Part shown: in pieces, positions 8,933-16,608 of the stretch
Layout: each line of letters starts with the position of its first letter
How positions within the stretch are numbered: position 1 is the first letter of the stretch
Source of the DNA: CAVXAE01 sp044225565
Lineage (GTDB): Bacteria > Pseudomonadota > Gammaproteobacteria > Steroidobacterales > Steroidobacteraceae
Direction: 5' to 3'
Assembly (NCBI GenBank): GCA_044225565.1
Contig: JBGAIL010000041.1
Span: forward strand, 1-30,254
Length of the DNA stretch: 30,254 nucleotides
The notes under the pieces: generated by a model
Told to the model about the DNA's origin: nothing
Database searches by the model: none
The model's input: the letters and a program-made list of their open reading frames with translations, nothing else
Program-made: the position numbers and the translations under genes

Positions 8933-9414
8933 GCGGCGGTATCCGACGGGCGCCCGCCGGTGCGCTCGCGCAGGCCGGTGATGAGCTTGTTGAGCAGCCG
9001 GACGAGTTGTGCGAACTCCGCCTTGCTGAACTCCGCCAATACGCTGTTGAGCACGTCGACGACCACGGGCACGAGCTCGGCGATCTTTTTCTCGCCGGCC
9101 TGCGTGAGCTTGAGCAGGATCACGCGGCGGTCGGTCTTGCTGCGCTCGCGGCGCAGCAGCCCGCGCTCCTCGAGCTGGTCGAGCAGGCGGGTGACGGAGC
9201 CGTTGTCGTAGTGCATGGTCTTGCAGAGGTCGCTCGCAGTCGCAGCCCTGCCTTCCTTCAGCTTCATGAGCACGATCCACTGGATGAAGCTGAGGTCGTG
9301 GGCGGCGAAAGCCGCCGTGCCCACGTCGTGCACGAGTACGTGAGCGAGCTTCAGCAGGTAGCCGATGCTCGACCCGGTGCTGAAGCTCGCGGCGCTGTAG
9401 TGCCTGGGATTCAT
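8929..9414 (-). CDS. MarR-family transcriptional regulator of the efflux operon
   Basis: This is a winged-helix regulator of 161 residues from the start at 9414 (MNPRHYSAASF). An in-frame upstream start at 9528 exists, but it would read through the palindrome described separately and adds residues unlike the family. The MarR core is clear: LSFIQWIVLMKLKEGRAATASDLCKTMHYDNGSVTRLLDQLEERGLLRRERSKTDRRVILLKLTQAGEKKI, containing the recognition helix and the D-RR wing. MarR proteins usually repress their own operon until a phenolic or drug-like ligand releases them. As first gene of the marR-channel-emrA-emrB operon, and with a perfect inverted repeat 23 bp upstream, autoregulation is very likely. 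Confidence 0.94.
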   Translation of the reverse strand: MNPRHYSAASFSTGSSIGYLLKLAHVLVHDVGTAAFAAHDLSFIQWIVLMKLKEGRAATASDLCKTMHYDNGSVTRLLDQLEERGLLRRERSKTDRRVILLKLTQAGEKKIAELVPVVVDVLNSVLAEFSKAEFAQLVRLLNKLITGLRERTGGRPSDTAA

Positions 9415-9437
9415 TGAATCGCCCGTGATTACTGCTG

Positions 9438-9467
9438 GAGCAATATCTGCTGAAGCAGATATTGCTC
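9438..9467. promoter_or_regulatory. Perfect 14-bp inverted repeat, probable MarR operator
   Basis: GAGCAATATCTGCT (9438-9451) is followed by the two-base spacer GA and then by its exact reverse complement (9454-9467). The repeat lies 23 bp upstream of the marR start and about 128 bp upstream of glmU on the other strand. It is AT-richer than its surroundings. Its size and perfect symmetry suit a MarR dimer. Its place suggests that it overlaps the promoter of the efflux operon, though I cannot define -35/-10 boxes with certainty. Confidence 0.8.
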
Positions 9468-9594
9468 TGGCCAGCATCCCGCCGTCAATGGCGGGGCCGC
9501 GAAAGGCGAGAACTGCGCCCCGCGTCACGGCCGTCCGGGCAGCGGGCGGAGCGCACCTTGTTAAACTAGCCGCTCGCTCGAGGTTGGAGGCAGC

Positions 9595-10998
9595 ATGCCG
9601 GTCGAAAGTCGTAAGGCCGCCCGCGGCGCGTGGCCGCTCTCGGTGGTGATCCTGGCCGCGGGCCAGGGCAAGCGCATGAAATCAGCCCTGCCCAAGGTTC
9701 TGCAGCCGCTCGCCGGCCGTCCGCTGCTCGGGCACGTCATCGATACGGCCCGTTCCCTCCAGCCCTCGGAGATCCACGTGGTATACGGCCACGGCGGCGA
9801 TAGCGTGCGTGAAGCGCTCGGCAGCGAGAAAGTCTCCTGGGTGGAGCAGCGCGAGCAGCTCGGTACGGGCCACGCCGTCATGCAAGCGTTGCCTGCGCTT
9901 CGGGACGACAGCCTGGTGCTCGTTCTCTACGGCGATGTGCCGCTGATCCGCCGCGAGACGCTGGCGAACCTCGCCGCGCTCGCCGGCCCGAAAGCCCTGG
10001 GCCTCCTCACCATGCGCCTGCCCGACGCCACCGGCTACGGCCGCATCGTGCGCGATGCGCGGGGGCAGGTCCGCCGCATCGTCGAACAGAAGGATGCTTC
10101 CAGGAAGGAGCTCAAGATCACCGAAGGCAATACCGGCGTCATGGCCGTGCCCGCCCGGCTGCTCAGGAAGTGGCTGTCCCGCCTGAAGAACGACAACGCG
10201 CAGGGCGAGTACTACCTCACGGACATCATCGCCATGGCCGTGCGCGACAAGGTGAAGGTGAACCCGCTGGTCGCCTCGTCCGCCACGGAAGTGCTGGGTG
10301 TGAACGACAAGACACAGCTCGCGGAGCTCGAAACCGCACGCCGCAAACAGGTGTCGCACGACCTCATGGTTGCCGGCGTCACGCTGGTGGATCCCGCACG
10401 CTTCGATCTGCGCGGCTCGCTCGAGCACGGCAGTGACGTCTCGATCGACGTGAACGTCGTGCTCGAGGGCAAGGTGAAGCTCGGGCAGCGCGTCCGCATC
10501 GGCCCGAACTGCTTCATCCGCGACGCGGAGATCGGTGACGACACGGAGATCCATGCCAACTGCGTCATCGACCGGGCGGTCGTCGATGAGCGGTGCGTCA
10601 TCGGCCCGTTCGCGCGCATCCGGCCGGAATCGCAGCTGGCGCGCGGCGTGCACGTCGGAAATTTCGTGGAGGTGAAGAAATCCCGGCTCGGCGAGGGCAG
10701 CAAGGCGAACCATCTCACCTATCTCGGCGACAGCATCGTCGGAAGGAACGTGAACGTGGGCGCGGGCACCGTCACCTGCAACTACGACGGCGTCAACAAG
10801 TCCCAGACGCACATCGAGGATGGCGCGTTCATCGGCTCGGGCAGCATGCTCGTCGCGCCGGTACGCATCGGTGCCAACGCCACCATCGGCGCCGGCTCCA
10901 CCATCAACCGCGACGCGCCAGCGGAAAAATTGACCCTGACCCGTCCGCCACAGGTCACGGTCGAGCGCTGGCAGCGCCCCGTGAAGAAGAAGGGCTGA
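9595..10998 (+). CDS. glmU: Bifunctional GlcNAc-1-P uridyltransferase / GlcN-1-P acetyltransferase
   Basis: GlmU makes UDP-GlcNAc, the precursor of peptidoglycan and lipopolysaccharide, in the cytoplasm. The 467-residue protein has the N-terminal pyrophosphorylase domain (VVILAAGQGKRMKSALPKVLQPLAGRP, residues 17-43; VLYGDVPLI; GYGRIVRD; EGNTGVMAV; NDNAQGEYYLTDII) and the C-terminal left-handed beta-helix acetyltransferase domain (VEVKKSRLGEGSKANHLTYLGDS, then GAGTVTCNYDGVNKSQTHI with the catalytic and acetyl-CoA region). The N-terminus is about 12 residues longer than in E. coli, but no closer start exists, and a GGAGG ribosome-binding site sits before this ATG. It leads a unit with the glycosyltransferase 18 bp downstream. 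Confidence 0.97.
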   Translation: MPVESRKAARGAWPLSVVILAAGQGKRMKSALPKVLQPLAGRPLLGHVIDTARSLQPSEIHVVYGHGGDSVREALGSEKVSWVEQREQLGTGHAVMQALPALRDDSLVLVLYGDVPLIRRETLANLAALAGPKALGLLTMRLPDATGYGRIVRDARGQVRRIVEQKDASRKELKITEGNTGVMAVPARLLRKWLSRLKNDNAQGEYYLTDIIAMAVRDKVKVNPLVASSATEVLGVNDKTQLAELETARRKQVSHDLMVAGVTLVDPARFDLRGSLEHGSDVSIDVNVVLEGKVKLGQRVRIGPNCFIRDAEIGDDTEIHANCVIDRAVVDERCVIGPFARIRPESQLARGVHVGNFVEVKKSRLGEGSKANHLTYLGDSIVGRNVNVGAGTVTCNYDGVNKSQTHIEDGAFIGSGSMLVAPVRIGANATIGAGSTINRDAPAEKLTLTRPPQVTVERWQRPVKKKG

Positions 10999-11016
10999 GC
11001 GCGGACACGGGCCCAC

Positions 11017-12165
11017 ATGGACGTGCTGCTCAACTTCCTGCCCCTCAAGTCCGGCGGCGGACTGCAGGTCGGGCTCGACTTCATCGAGCAGGCGAAGCGC
11101 GCGCCTGCGGGCCATCGCTGGTACCTGGTCGCCACTGCCGGTACGCCTCTGGCCGAAACGCGCCAATGCGCTGCCGTGCAGGTCTCGAAAGTGGTCCAGC
11201 GCGAGCCGGCCGCGCGACTCTGGTTCGAATCGGTCGGTTGCCGTGAGCTGCTGCGCGCGCACGATCCAGCAGTGGTGTACACGCAGTTCGGCCCGCACTG
11301 GCCCGGCGCCTCGCACGCGGTAAACGTGGTGGGCTGCGCCTATTCCAATCTCTGCTACCCGGAGATCGATTTCTGGGGACGCCTGCCTCCGGTGCAACGG
11401 CGGTGGCGGACGATGCTCGACCACCTTCGGCGGCGCCGGGTGCAACGGGCGGATGCCGTCATCTTCGAAACGGAAGACTTGGCCGAGCGCGGCATCCGCC
11501 ACCTGGGCCTGAAGCGCGATCGCGTCCACGTGGTCCGGCCCAGCGTGAGCTCGCTGGTCAGCGAAAGCACCCGACATGCGGAAACGGCGGAGCGCTGTCG
11601 CGCGCTGCCGCAGGGCTTTCGGGTGTTGCTGCTCTCCGTGTACCACCCCAACAAGAATTTCGAGCTGCTGCCGGGCATCGCCGCGGCCTTGCGCAAACGG
11701 TCGAAGGCGGACGACACGGTGTTCGTGGTCACACTACCGGCGCAATCGCCGCATTGGCGCGCACTCGAGTCTGCGGCGGCCGCGTTCGGCGTGACGGACA
11801 AGCTCTTCAATTTCGGTCCCGTGCCCCAGCAGGGCTGTGCCGAGCTGTACCGTGCCTGCGATGCGGTGATCCTGCCTTCGCAGCTCGAGAGCTTCAGCAA
11901 CACCATCGCGGAGTCCTGGACGCTGGGGCGCCCATTGCTGATCGCCAACCTGCCTTGGGCCCGCGCCTTGTGCGGCCCGGCCGCGGCGTATTTCTCCTAC
12001 GATTCGCCCGGCTCGGCCGCCGAGAGCATCTCGCAGCTGCGGTCGGATGCGGCATTTCGTGCGCAGCTCGTCACTGCCGGACGCGATCAGCTCGCGCAGT
12101 ATCCCAGCGCGGAGCAGCGTTTCGGTCACTACGTCTCGATCCTGGAGCAGCATGCAAAGCGCTAG
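11017..12165 (+). CDS. Glycosyltransferase, GT4-like (GT-B fold)
   Basis: The 382-residue protein shows the two-domain GT-B layout of glycosyltransferase family 4/group 1. The N-terminal donor-independent half begins MDVLLNFLPLKSGGGLQVGLDFI. The C-terminal half has FRVLLLSVYHPNKNFELLPGIAAAL and the nucleotide-sugar site LYRACDAVILPSQLESFSNTIAESWTLGRPLLIANLPWARALCG, whose ExxxNTxxE segment corresponds to the family EX7E motif. No signal peptide or membrane helix is evident, so it likely works at the cytoplasmic face on a lipid-linked or surface glycan. It lies 18 bp after glmU and overlaps the acyltransferase gene by 14 bp, consistent with a shared role in surface polysaccharide synthesis. Donor and acceptor are not predictable. 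Confidence 0.9.
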   Translation: MDVLLNFLPLKSGGGLQVGLDFIEQAKRAPAGHRWYLVATAGTPLAETRQCAAVQVSKVVQREPAARLWFESVGCRELLRAHDPAVVYTQFGPHWPGASHAVNVVGCAYSNLCYPEIDFWGRLPPVQRRWRTMLDHLRRRRVQRADAVIFETEDLAERGIRHLGLKRDRVHVVRPSVSSLVSESTRHAETAERCRALPQGFRVLLLSVYHPNKNFELLPGIAAALRKRSKADDTVFVVTLPAQSPHWRALESAAAAFGVTDKLFNFGPVPQQGCAELYRACDAVILPSQLESFSNTIAESWTLGRPLLIANLPWARALCGPAAAYFSYDSPGSAAESISQLRSDAAFRAQLVTAGRDQLAQYPSAEQRFGHYVSILEQHAKR

Positions 12166-12712
12166 CGTCATCCGCTGGCTCGCGACGCGGCCGCGGCTCA
12201 AATGGTTCCTGATGGTCACGTTCGAGACGCTGATGCGCTCCCTCTTCGCGCTGCCGCGGTACCGGACGTGTAATCGGCTGAAGGCCGCGTTCCTCAGGCT
12301 CAACGGCGCGCGCGTCGGCAGGCGAGTGGTGTTCTATCCGGGCGTGTGGATCACGCCCGGCCGCAATCTAGTCGTGGGGGACGACGTGGATTTCGCGCTC
12401 GATGTGCTGGTCGAGAGCTCCGGCGGCGTCGAGATCGGCGATCGCGTGCTCATTGGCTATCGCGCGCAGATCTTCTCGATGAATCACGTAGTGCCTGCGG
12501 TGGGCCAGAGGATATTCGAATCGGGCCGCGTCGGCCGCGGCGTGCGCATCGGCAGCGACGCCTGGATCGGCGCTGGCTGCGTCGTGCTAGCCGGCGTCAC
12601 GATCGGCGAAGGCGCGGTGATCGGCGCAGGCAGCGTCGTCACGAGCGATATTCCGCCAAACGCCATCGCTGCAGGAAATCCCGCGCGAGTGCTGCGGCAT
12701 CGCGGCAGCTGA
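12152..12712 (+). CDS. Hexapeptide-repeat acyltransferase (WcaF/LbH type)
   Basis: The 186-residue protein has a short basic/hydrophobic N-terminus (IRWLATRPRLKWFLMVTFETLMRSLFALPRY) that may lie on the membrane, then left-handed beta-helix hexapeptide repeats from about residue 55 (GARVGRRVVFYPGVWITPG...IGDRVLIGYRAQIFSMNHVVP...IGSDAWIGAGCVVLAGVTIGEGAVIGAGSVVTSDIPPNAIAAGNPARVLR). The NH in FSMNHVVP is the expected catalytic His and the C-terminus is classic for O-acetyltransferases of the CAT/NodL/WcaF group. I chose the start at 12152, inside the last codons of the glycosyltransferase gene, since the frame further upstream is only shadow. It probably acetylates a glycan made by the neighbouring transferase. 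Confidence 0.9.
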   Translation: MQSASVIRWLATRPRLKWFLMVTFETLMRSLFALPRYRTCNRLKAAFLRLNGARVGRRVVFYPGVWITPGRNLVVGDDVDFALDVLVESSGGVEIGDRVLIGYRAQIFSMNHVVPAVGQRIFESGRVGRGVRIGSDAWIGAGCVVLAGVTIGEGAVIGAGSVVTSDIPPNAIAAGNPARVLRHRGS

Positions 12713-12847
12713 TACGCGGGACGGCTGCAGAAGCTCGAGACCCGCCTCGCGCTCGTTTCGTCACGAAAAGTTCAACTCCTCGTCATGTCTCGCTCGTAGA
12801 TTCGCGCGATAAATCATCGCGTCGTCCTCAGACAGGAGAAGAGCGTC
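12713..12847. other. Intergenic region upstream of alkaline phosphatase
   Basis: These 135 bp separate the acyltransferase and alkaline phosphatase genes. A short perfect inverted repeat, TTTCG-TCA-CGAAA, lies at 12756-12768, and AGGAGA at about 12834-12839 is the ribosome-binding site of the phosphatase gene. I see no convincing Pho box of the 7-4-7 type and no clear terminator for the glmU unit. Confidence 0.4.
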
Positions 12848-14386
12848 ATGCGCCTACGGTATCTCTCGAGCTTTCTCACGTTCACGGCCACCGCAGCGCT
12901 GGTGAGCGCCGCCTCCCTGGCGGGAGCCGGGGACAGCCGCGCGAGCTATTCCTCCGCTTCGAGGAAAGTGGCGGAGCGCTCGCAGGACTTCGACTCTTCA
13001 CGCCATTCACGCGCGCGCAACGTCATCCTCTTCGTGGGTGACGGGATGGGCGTCTCCACGGTCACTGCCGCTCGCATCCTGGAGGGCCAGAACAAAGGCG
13101 GGACCGGTGAAGAGAACGAGCTCAGCTTCGATACGTTTCCGAATACCGCGCTGATCAAGACCTACAGCGTCAACCAGCAGACCTCCGATTCGGCGCCCAC
13201 GGCCACGGCCATGGTGACGGGCTTCAAGACCAACGACGGCGCCATCTCGGTCGCATCGACCATCGATCGCAATGAGCCCGATGCCAGAAAGGTGGCGGTG
13301 CAGTCGCTCGAAACCATCCTCGAGCAGGCCGAAGCCCGGGGACTTTCCACCGGCGTGGTCTCCACCGCGCGAATCACTCATGCGACGCCGGCCGTGAACT
13401 ACGCTCATATCGGCAATCGCGACTGGGAGCGTGCCGGGCAGCTACCCGCGGGGGCCACGGTGCTCGACATCGCCGCCCAGCTCATCGCGAAGCAGAAAGT
13501 CGGCAATGGCATCGAAGTGGTCCTGGGCGGTGGGCGCGAGATGTTCATTCCCGCCACGGCTGCGGATCCCGAATACCCGACACGCACCGGCCGACGCACG
13601 GATGGGCGCAATCTCCCTCAGGAGTGGGTGACCGCGCAGCCCCGATCCACCTACGTGTGGAACAAGGCGGGATTCGATGCCGTCGATCCGGGCAAGGTCA
13701 AGCACCTGCTGGGGCTCTTCGAGCCCTCGCACATGCAATATGAGGCTGATCGCGCCAACGACGGCGCCGGCGAGCCCTCGTTGTCCGACCTCACGGCCAA
13801 GGCGATTCGCATGCTGTCGAAGAACGGCAAGGGTTACTACATGATGGTCGAGGGCGGGCGCATCGATCACGGACATCACGCCGGCAATGCCTATCGAGCG
13901 CTCACCGATGCGATCGCCCTTTCCGACGCCGTCCGCACCGCCGTGCGCATGACGGACGCAGACGACACTCTCATCCTCGTCACTGCCGATCACAGCCATG
14001 TGTTCACCATCGCCGGCTACCCGGAACGGGGCAATCCCATTCTCGGCCTCGTCAAGACGCCTGGCTCGAGCGATTTCAGCAGGGACTTCCAGGGCCGCCC
14101 CTACGCGACGTTGTCGTACGCCAACGGTCCGGGATACGCCTCGTTGCCCACGGGCGGCGACATCCGCTCGACCCTTCCGATCGCGCCCGGCCGCGTCGTC
14201 GACCTCTCGTTCATCGACACCATGGATCAAGGCTTCCACCAGGAGTCGCTCGTTGGCCTGAGCGCTGAGACCCATGCCGGCGAAGATGTCCCCCTCTATG
14301 GTCGCGGGCCGAGGTCCCATCTGGTCTCCGGAACGATGGAGCAGAACGAGATCTATCACGTCATTCGTGCCGCGCTGAATTTCTGA
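12848..14386 (+). CDS. Secreted alkaline phosphatase, animal-type metal site
   Basis: This is a periplasmic or secreted phosphomonoesterase of 512 residues. An N-terminal signal peptide (MRLRYLSSFLTFTATAALVSAASLAGA) is followed by the alkaline phosphatase core. Visible active-site residues are D65 in LFVGDGMG, nucleophile S115 in SDSAPTATAM, E335 in VEGGRIDHGHHAG with D340 and H344, D381-H382 in VTADHSHVF, and H476 in ETHAGEDVPLYGRGP. Where E. coli PhoA has Asp153 and Lys328, this protein has H178 (RITHATPA) and H341, the pair typical of mammalian enzymes. TADHSHVFTIAGYPERGNPILGL and HIGNRDWE also resemble the animal family. No Pho box is visible upstream. Confidence 0.95.
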   Translation: MRLRYLSSFLTFTATAALVSAASLAGAGDSRASYSSASRKVAERSQDFDSSRHSRARNVILFVGDGMGVSTVTAARILEGQNKGGTGEENELSFDTFPNTALIKTYSVNQQTSDSAPTATAMVTGFKTNDGAISVASTIDRNEPDARKVAVQSLETILEQAEARGLSTGVVSTARITHATPAVNYAHIGNRDWERAGQLPAGATVLDIAAQLIAKQKVGNGIEVVLGGGREMFIPATAADPEYPTRTGRRTDGRNLPQEWVTAQPRSTYVWNKAGFDAVDPGKVKHLLGLFEPSHMQYEADRANDGAGEPSLSDLTAKAIRMLSKNGKGYYMMVEGGRIDHGHHAGNAYRALTDAIALSDAVRTAVRMTDADDTLILVTADHSHVFTIAGYPERGNPILGLVKTPGSSDFSRDFQGRPYATLSYANGPGYASLPTGGDIRSTLPIAPGRVVDLSFIDTMDQGFHQESLVGLSAETHAGEDVPLYGRGPRSHLVSGTMEQNEIYHVIRAALNF

Positions 14387-14466
14387 ACGAAAGTCCCATC
14401 CAGGAGGCTGGCGGCGCCATCGCGCGGGTGGTGCCGCCCCGACACCCTGAATACCGAAGAACGATC

Positions 14467-15168
14467 ATGCGATGTTCATGGCTCGCGCTGACGCTCCTGG
14501 TGAGCAGTATTCCGGCCTTCGCTGTCGAGCCGTTGGTCGCACCGGGCGTCCGGGCTCACTACCGCTCCGAGGTCGTGGGTCTCGACGCCGAGAGACGCGA
14601 GACGGCGAAAGACAGCGAATGGCTGTTCGAGCGTTCCGGCTCCCGGGTGAAGATCTCCGATATTTCCGGTCGTCACGCCGAGCAGTGGGATCACGACAGC
14701 GCGGGCCGGGTCTGGTATTCACGCACCTTCCACATGGAGCGAAAGGTCATCGAGTACCAGCCCACGGACCTTTCCATGGCGGGTATCGAAGGATCCTGGG
14801 AGCGGATCCGGCAGATCATCGGCGCCGATCTTCTTCATCGTCTGACACGCGGCACGGAAGAGCGAACGATCGCTGGCCATCGCGCAGTGGTCTATGGAGG
14901 CGTTCTGGACGACGTCGAGACCAAGGTGGTCTGGCTGGAGGGCCTCGCCATCCCTGCCTTCGTCGAGAAGCGTCTCCGTGGAGTCCGATCGAGCCTCACG
15001 CTGATCAGCGTGGATACGGCCGGTGCCGATGGCATTGTCAGCAGCGGCCCGCCCGTGCCGACTGACTATGAGACGCTCGATTTCTCGGACCTGGGTGATC
15101 GCGAGAGCGACCCTTTCGTGGCCGCGCTCATGAAATACGAAAGTGGCTGGTTCGGTCACGGACATTGA
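14467..15168 (+). CDS. Putative secreted protein of unknown function
   Basis: I do not recognise a family. From the start at 14467 the 233-residue product has a classical signal peptide (MRCSWLALTLLVSSIPAFA-VEP), so it is probably periplasmic. The mature part is soluble, rich in charged residues and beta-strand-like (VRAHYRSEVVGLDAERRETAKDSEWLFERSGSRVKISD...GRVWYSRTFHMERKVIEYQPTDL), reminiscent of the LolA/outer-membrane lipoprotein-sorting style of beta-sheet proteins, though not enough to assign it. It follows the alkaline phosphatase by 80 bp in the same direction and ends 33 bp from the convergent sensor kinase. A frame 13 codons longer exists but would spoil the signal peptide. Confidence 0.7.
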   Translation: MRCSWLALTLLVSSIPAFAVEPLVAPGVRAHYRSEVVGLDAERRETAKDSEWLFERSGSRVKISDISGRHAEQWDHDSAGRVWYSRTFHMERKVIEYQPTDLSMAGIEGSWERIRQIIGADLLHRLTRGTEERTIAGHRAVVYGGVLDDVETKVVWLEGLAIPAFVEKRLRGVRSSLTLISVDTAGADGIVSSGPPVPTDYETLDFSDLGDRESDPFVAALMKYESGWFGHGH

Positions 15169-15201
15169 CTCGTCCCGAACCCGGACAGGATGCGGCCCTC
15201 G

Positions 15202-16608
15202 TCAGCCAGCCGCGGACACGGTCTCAACCCGGCTGAGAATGAGTCGCGCGGTCAGCCCCTGGCCGCTGCTTCCGCTCGTCAGCTCCAGCTCGCCTCCGTG
15301 CCGCCGTGCGATCTCCTGCGCGATGGCGAGGCCGAGCCCTGTCCCTTCTCCGCGATTGCCGCGAGCGAAGCGCCTCAGCATCGTCTCGCGCGATTCCGTC
15401 GGGATGCCCGGCCCGTCATCCTCCACTTCGACGTGCGTCCCGCCGTCGGCGATGACTCGCAGCCAGATGTGGCCGGGCGGCACGTGATACTTGATCGCAT
15501 TGTCCAGCAGATTGCTCAGCGCCTCGCGGATCAGGCCCGCATCGCCTTCGAGCCACACCGGACCTTCGTCCGGCACGGCGATCAGCTGCATCTCGATGCG
15601 CTTCGACAGCGCTCGCGGCGCCCACTCCGCACCGGTGTCCCGCACGAGTTTCAGCAGGTCGAAACGCTGGAACGCGGGGTTGCCGCCGCCATCCGGCTCT
15701 GCGCGAGCCAGTGACAGCAGCTGATGTGAAAGCCTCACAGCGCGCTCGGTGGAGCGGAGCAGCGCTTCGATCAGCGGGCGCACCTCCTCGGGGCGTTGTT
15801 CGCGGCGGATGTCTTCCGCCTGCAGCTTGATCGCCGTGAGCGGCGTGCGCAGCTGATGCGCAGCTTCGGCCACGAAACGCTTCTGCGCCGTGATGGCCGA
15901 TTCCAGCCGTGCGAGCAGCTCATTCAGCGAATGCGTGAGCGGTCGCACTTCGATCGGCACGCCTTCATCGGCGAGGGGTGAAAGCTCGCGATGGCTCCGT
16001 GCCTCCAGCCGCTGTGCGATGGTGTGGAGCGGCGCAAGCCCTCTGCGGATCGCGCGCCGTACGGCACCTGCCGCCACCAGAATCAGCAGGATCTGCGGTG
16101 CCAGCGTCGTGAGCAGGATGGCGTGAGCGAGCCCTTCACGCTTCAGCGTGGTTTCCGCGACCTCCACGACCACGCGCTCGCCGAATTCCTCGGCGGGCAG
16201 CTCCAGCTCCGCGATGCGCACGCGCTGCCGGTCCATCACTCCGTCATACAGGCGGGCACGCAGGTACTGGTCGGTGTCACCGCTCATCGCCGGGATGTCC
16301 GCGCGGCCCGCGATGAGTCCCTGGCGCTCGCCGCGGATCCTGAAGAAGGTCTTGTCGCGCTCGTCCCACTCGAACAGGCGCTGGGTCTGCGCAGGCATGT
16401 CCACGAACGGGCCCGACGGCCTTCTCTGCACTTCCAGGGCGAGCGAGCTCACCGAGTCGTAGAGCCAGCCGTCGTAGACGGAATCGGCGAAGTACTGCGC
16501 GAGGCCGTAGGACACGACGCCGCTCAACAGGATCAGCAGCGACAGCGGGCCGGCGAGCGCGCGCAGCAGGCCTGCCCTCAGGCTCGGCACCTTCTCAGTG
16601 GATTTCAT
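15202..16608 (-). CDS. Sensor histidine kinase, TctE/QseC-like
   Basis: This inner-membrane kinase of 468 residues has two transmembrane segments at about 20-40 and 163-182. Between them is a periplasmic sensor (FADSVYDGWLYDSVSSLALEVQRR...) of the 2CSK_N type seen in TctE. HAMP-like residues are followed by the H-box AEAAHQLRTPLTAIKLQ with phospho-acceptor H251, the N-box REALSNLLDNAIKYH, G1 DDGPGIP and G2 GTGLGLAIAQEIARRHGG. All catalytic elements are intact. I placed the start at 16608 (MKSTEKVPSLRAG), which overlaps the response regulator gene by 14 bp; the longer frame runs into that gene. The ligand is unknown; relatives respond to tricarboxylates or other small molecules. Confidence 0.94.
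   Translation of the reverse strand: MKSTEKVPSLRAGLLRALAGPLSLLILLSGVVSYGLAQYFADSVYDGWLYDSVSSLALEVQRRPSGPFVDMPAQTQRLFEWDERDKTFFRIRGERQGLIAGRADIPAMSGDTDQYLRARLYDGVMDRQRVRIAELELPAEEFGERVVVEVAETTLKREGLAHAILLTTLAPQILLILVAAGAVRRAIRRGLAPLHTIAQRLEARSHRELSPLADEGVPIEVRPLTHSLNELLARLESAITAQKRFVAEAAHQLRTPLTAIKLQAEDIRREQRPEEVRPLIEALLRSTERAVRLSHQLLSLARAEPDGGGNPAFQRFDLLKLVRDTGAEWAPRALSKRIEMQLIAVPDEGPVWLEGDAGLIREALSNLLDNAIKYHVPPGHIWLRVIADGGTHVEVEDDGPGIPTESRETMLRRFARGNRGEGTGLGLAIAQEIARRHGGELELTSGSSGQGLTARLILSRVETVSAAG

Noticed and set aside
9415..9528. Longer marR reading frame starting at 9528
   Set aside because: It would translate the perfect operator-like palindrome and adds residues not typical of MarR proteins; the 9414 start gives a normal family length.
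9682..11646. Long minus-strand frame (654 codons) opposite glmU and the glycosyltransferase gene
   Set aside because: Antisense shadow of two clearly identified genes; composition is His/Arg/Val/Ala-rich without any motif.
12713..12847. Pho box upstream of the alkaline phosphatase
   Set aside because: TCGTCACGAAAAGTTCAAC has some likeness to a half site, but the 7-4-7 direct-repeat structure is not met.
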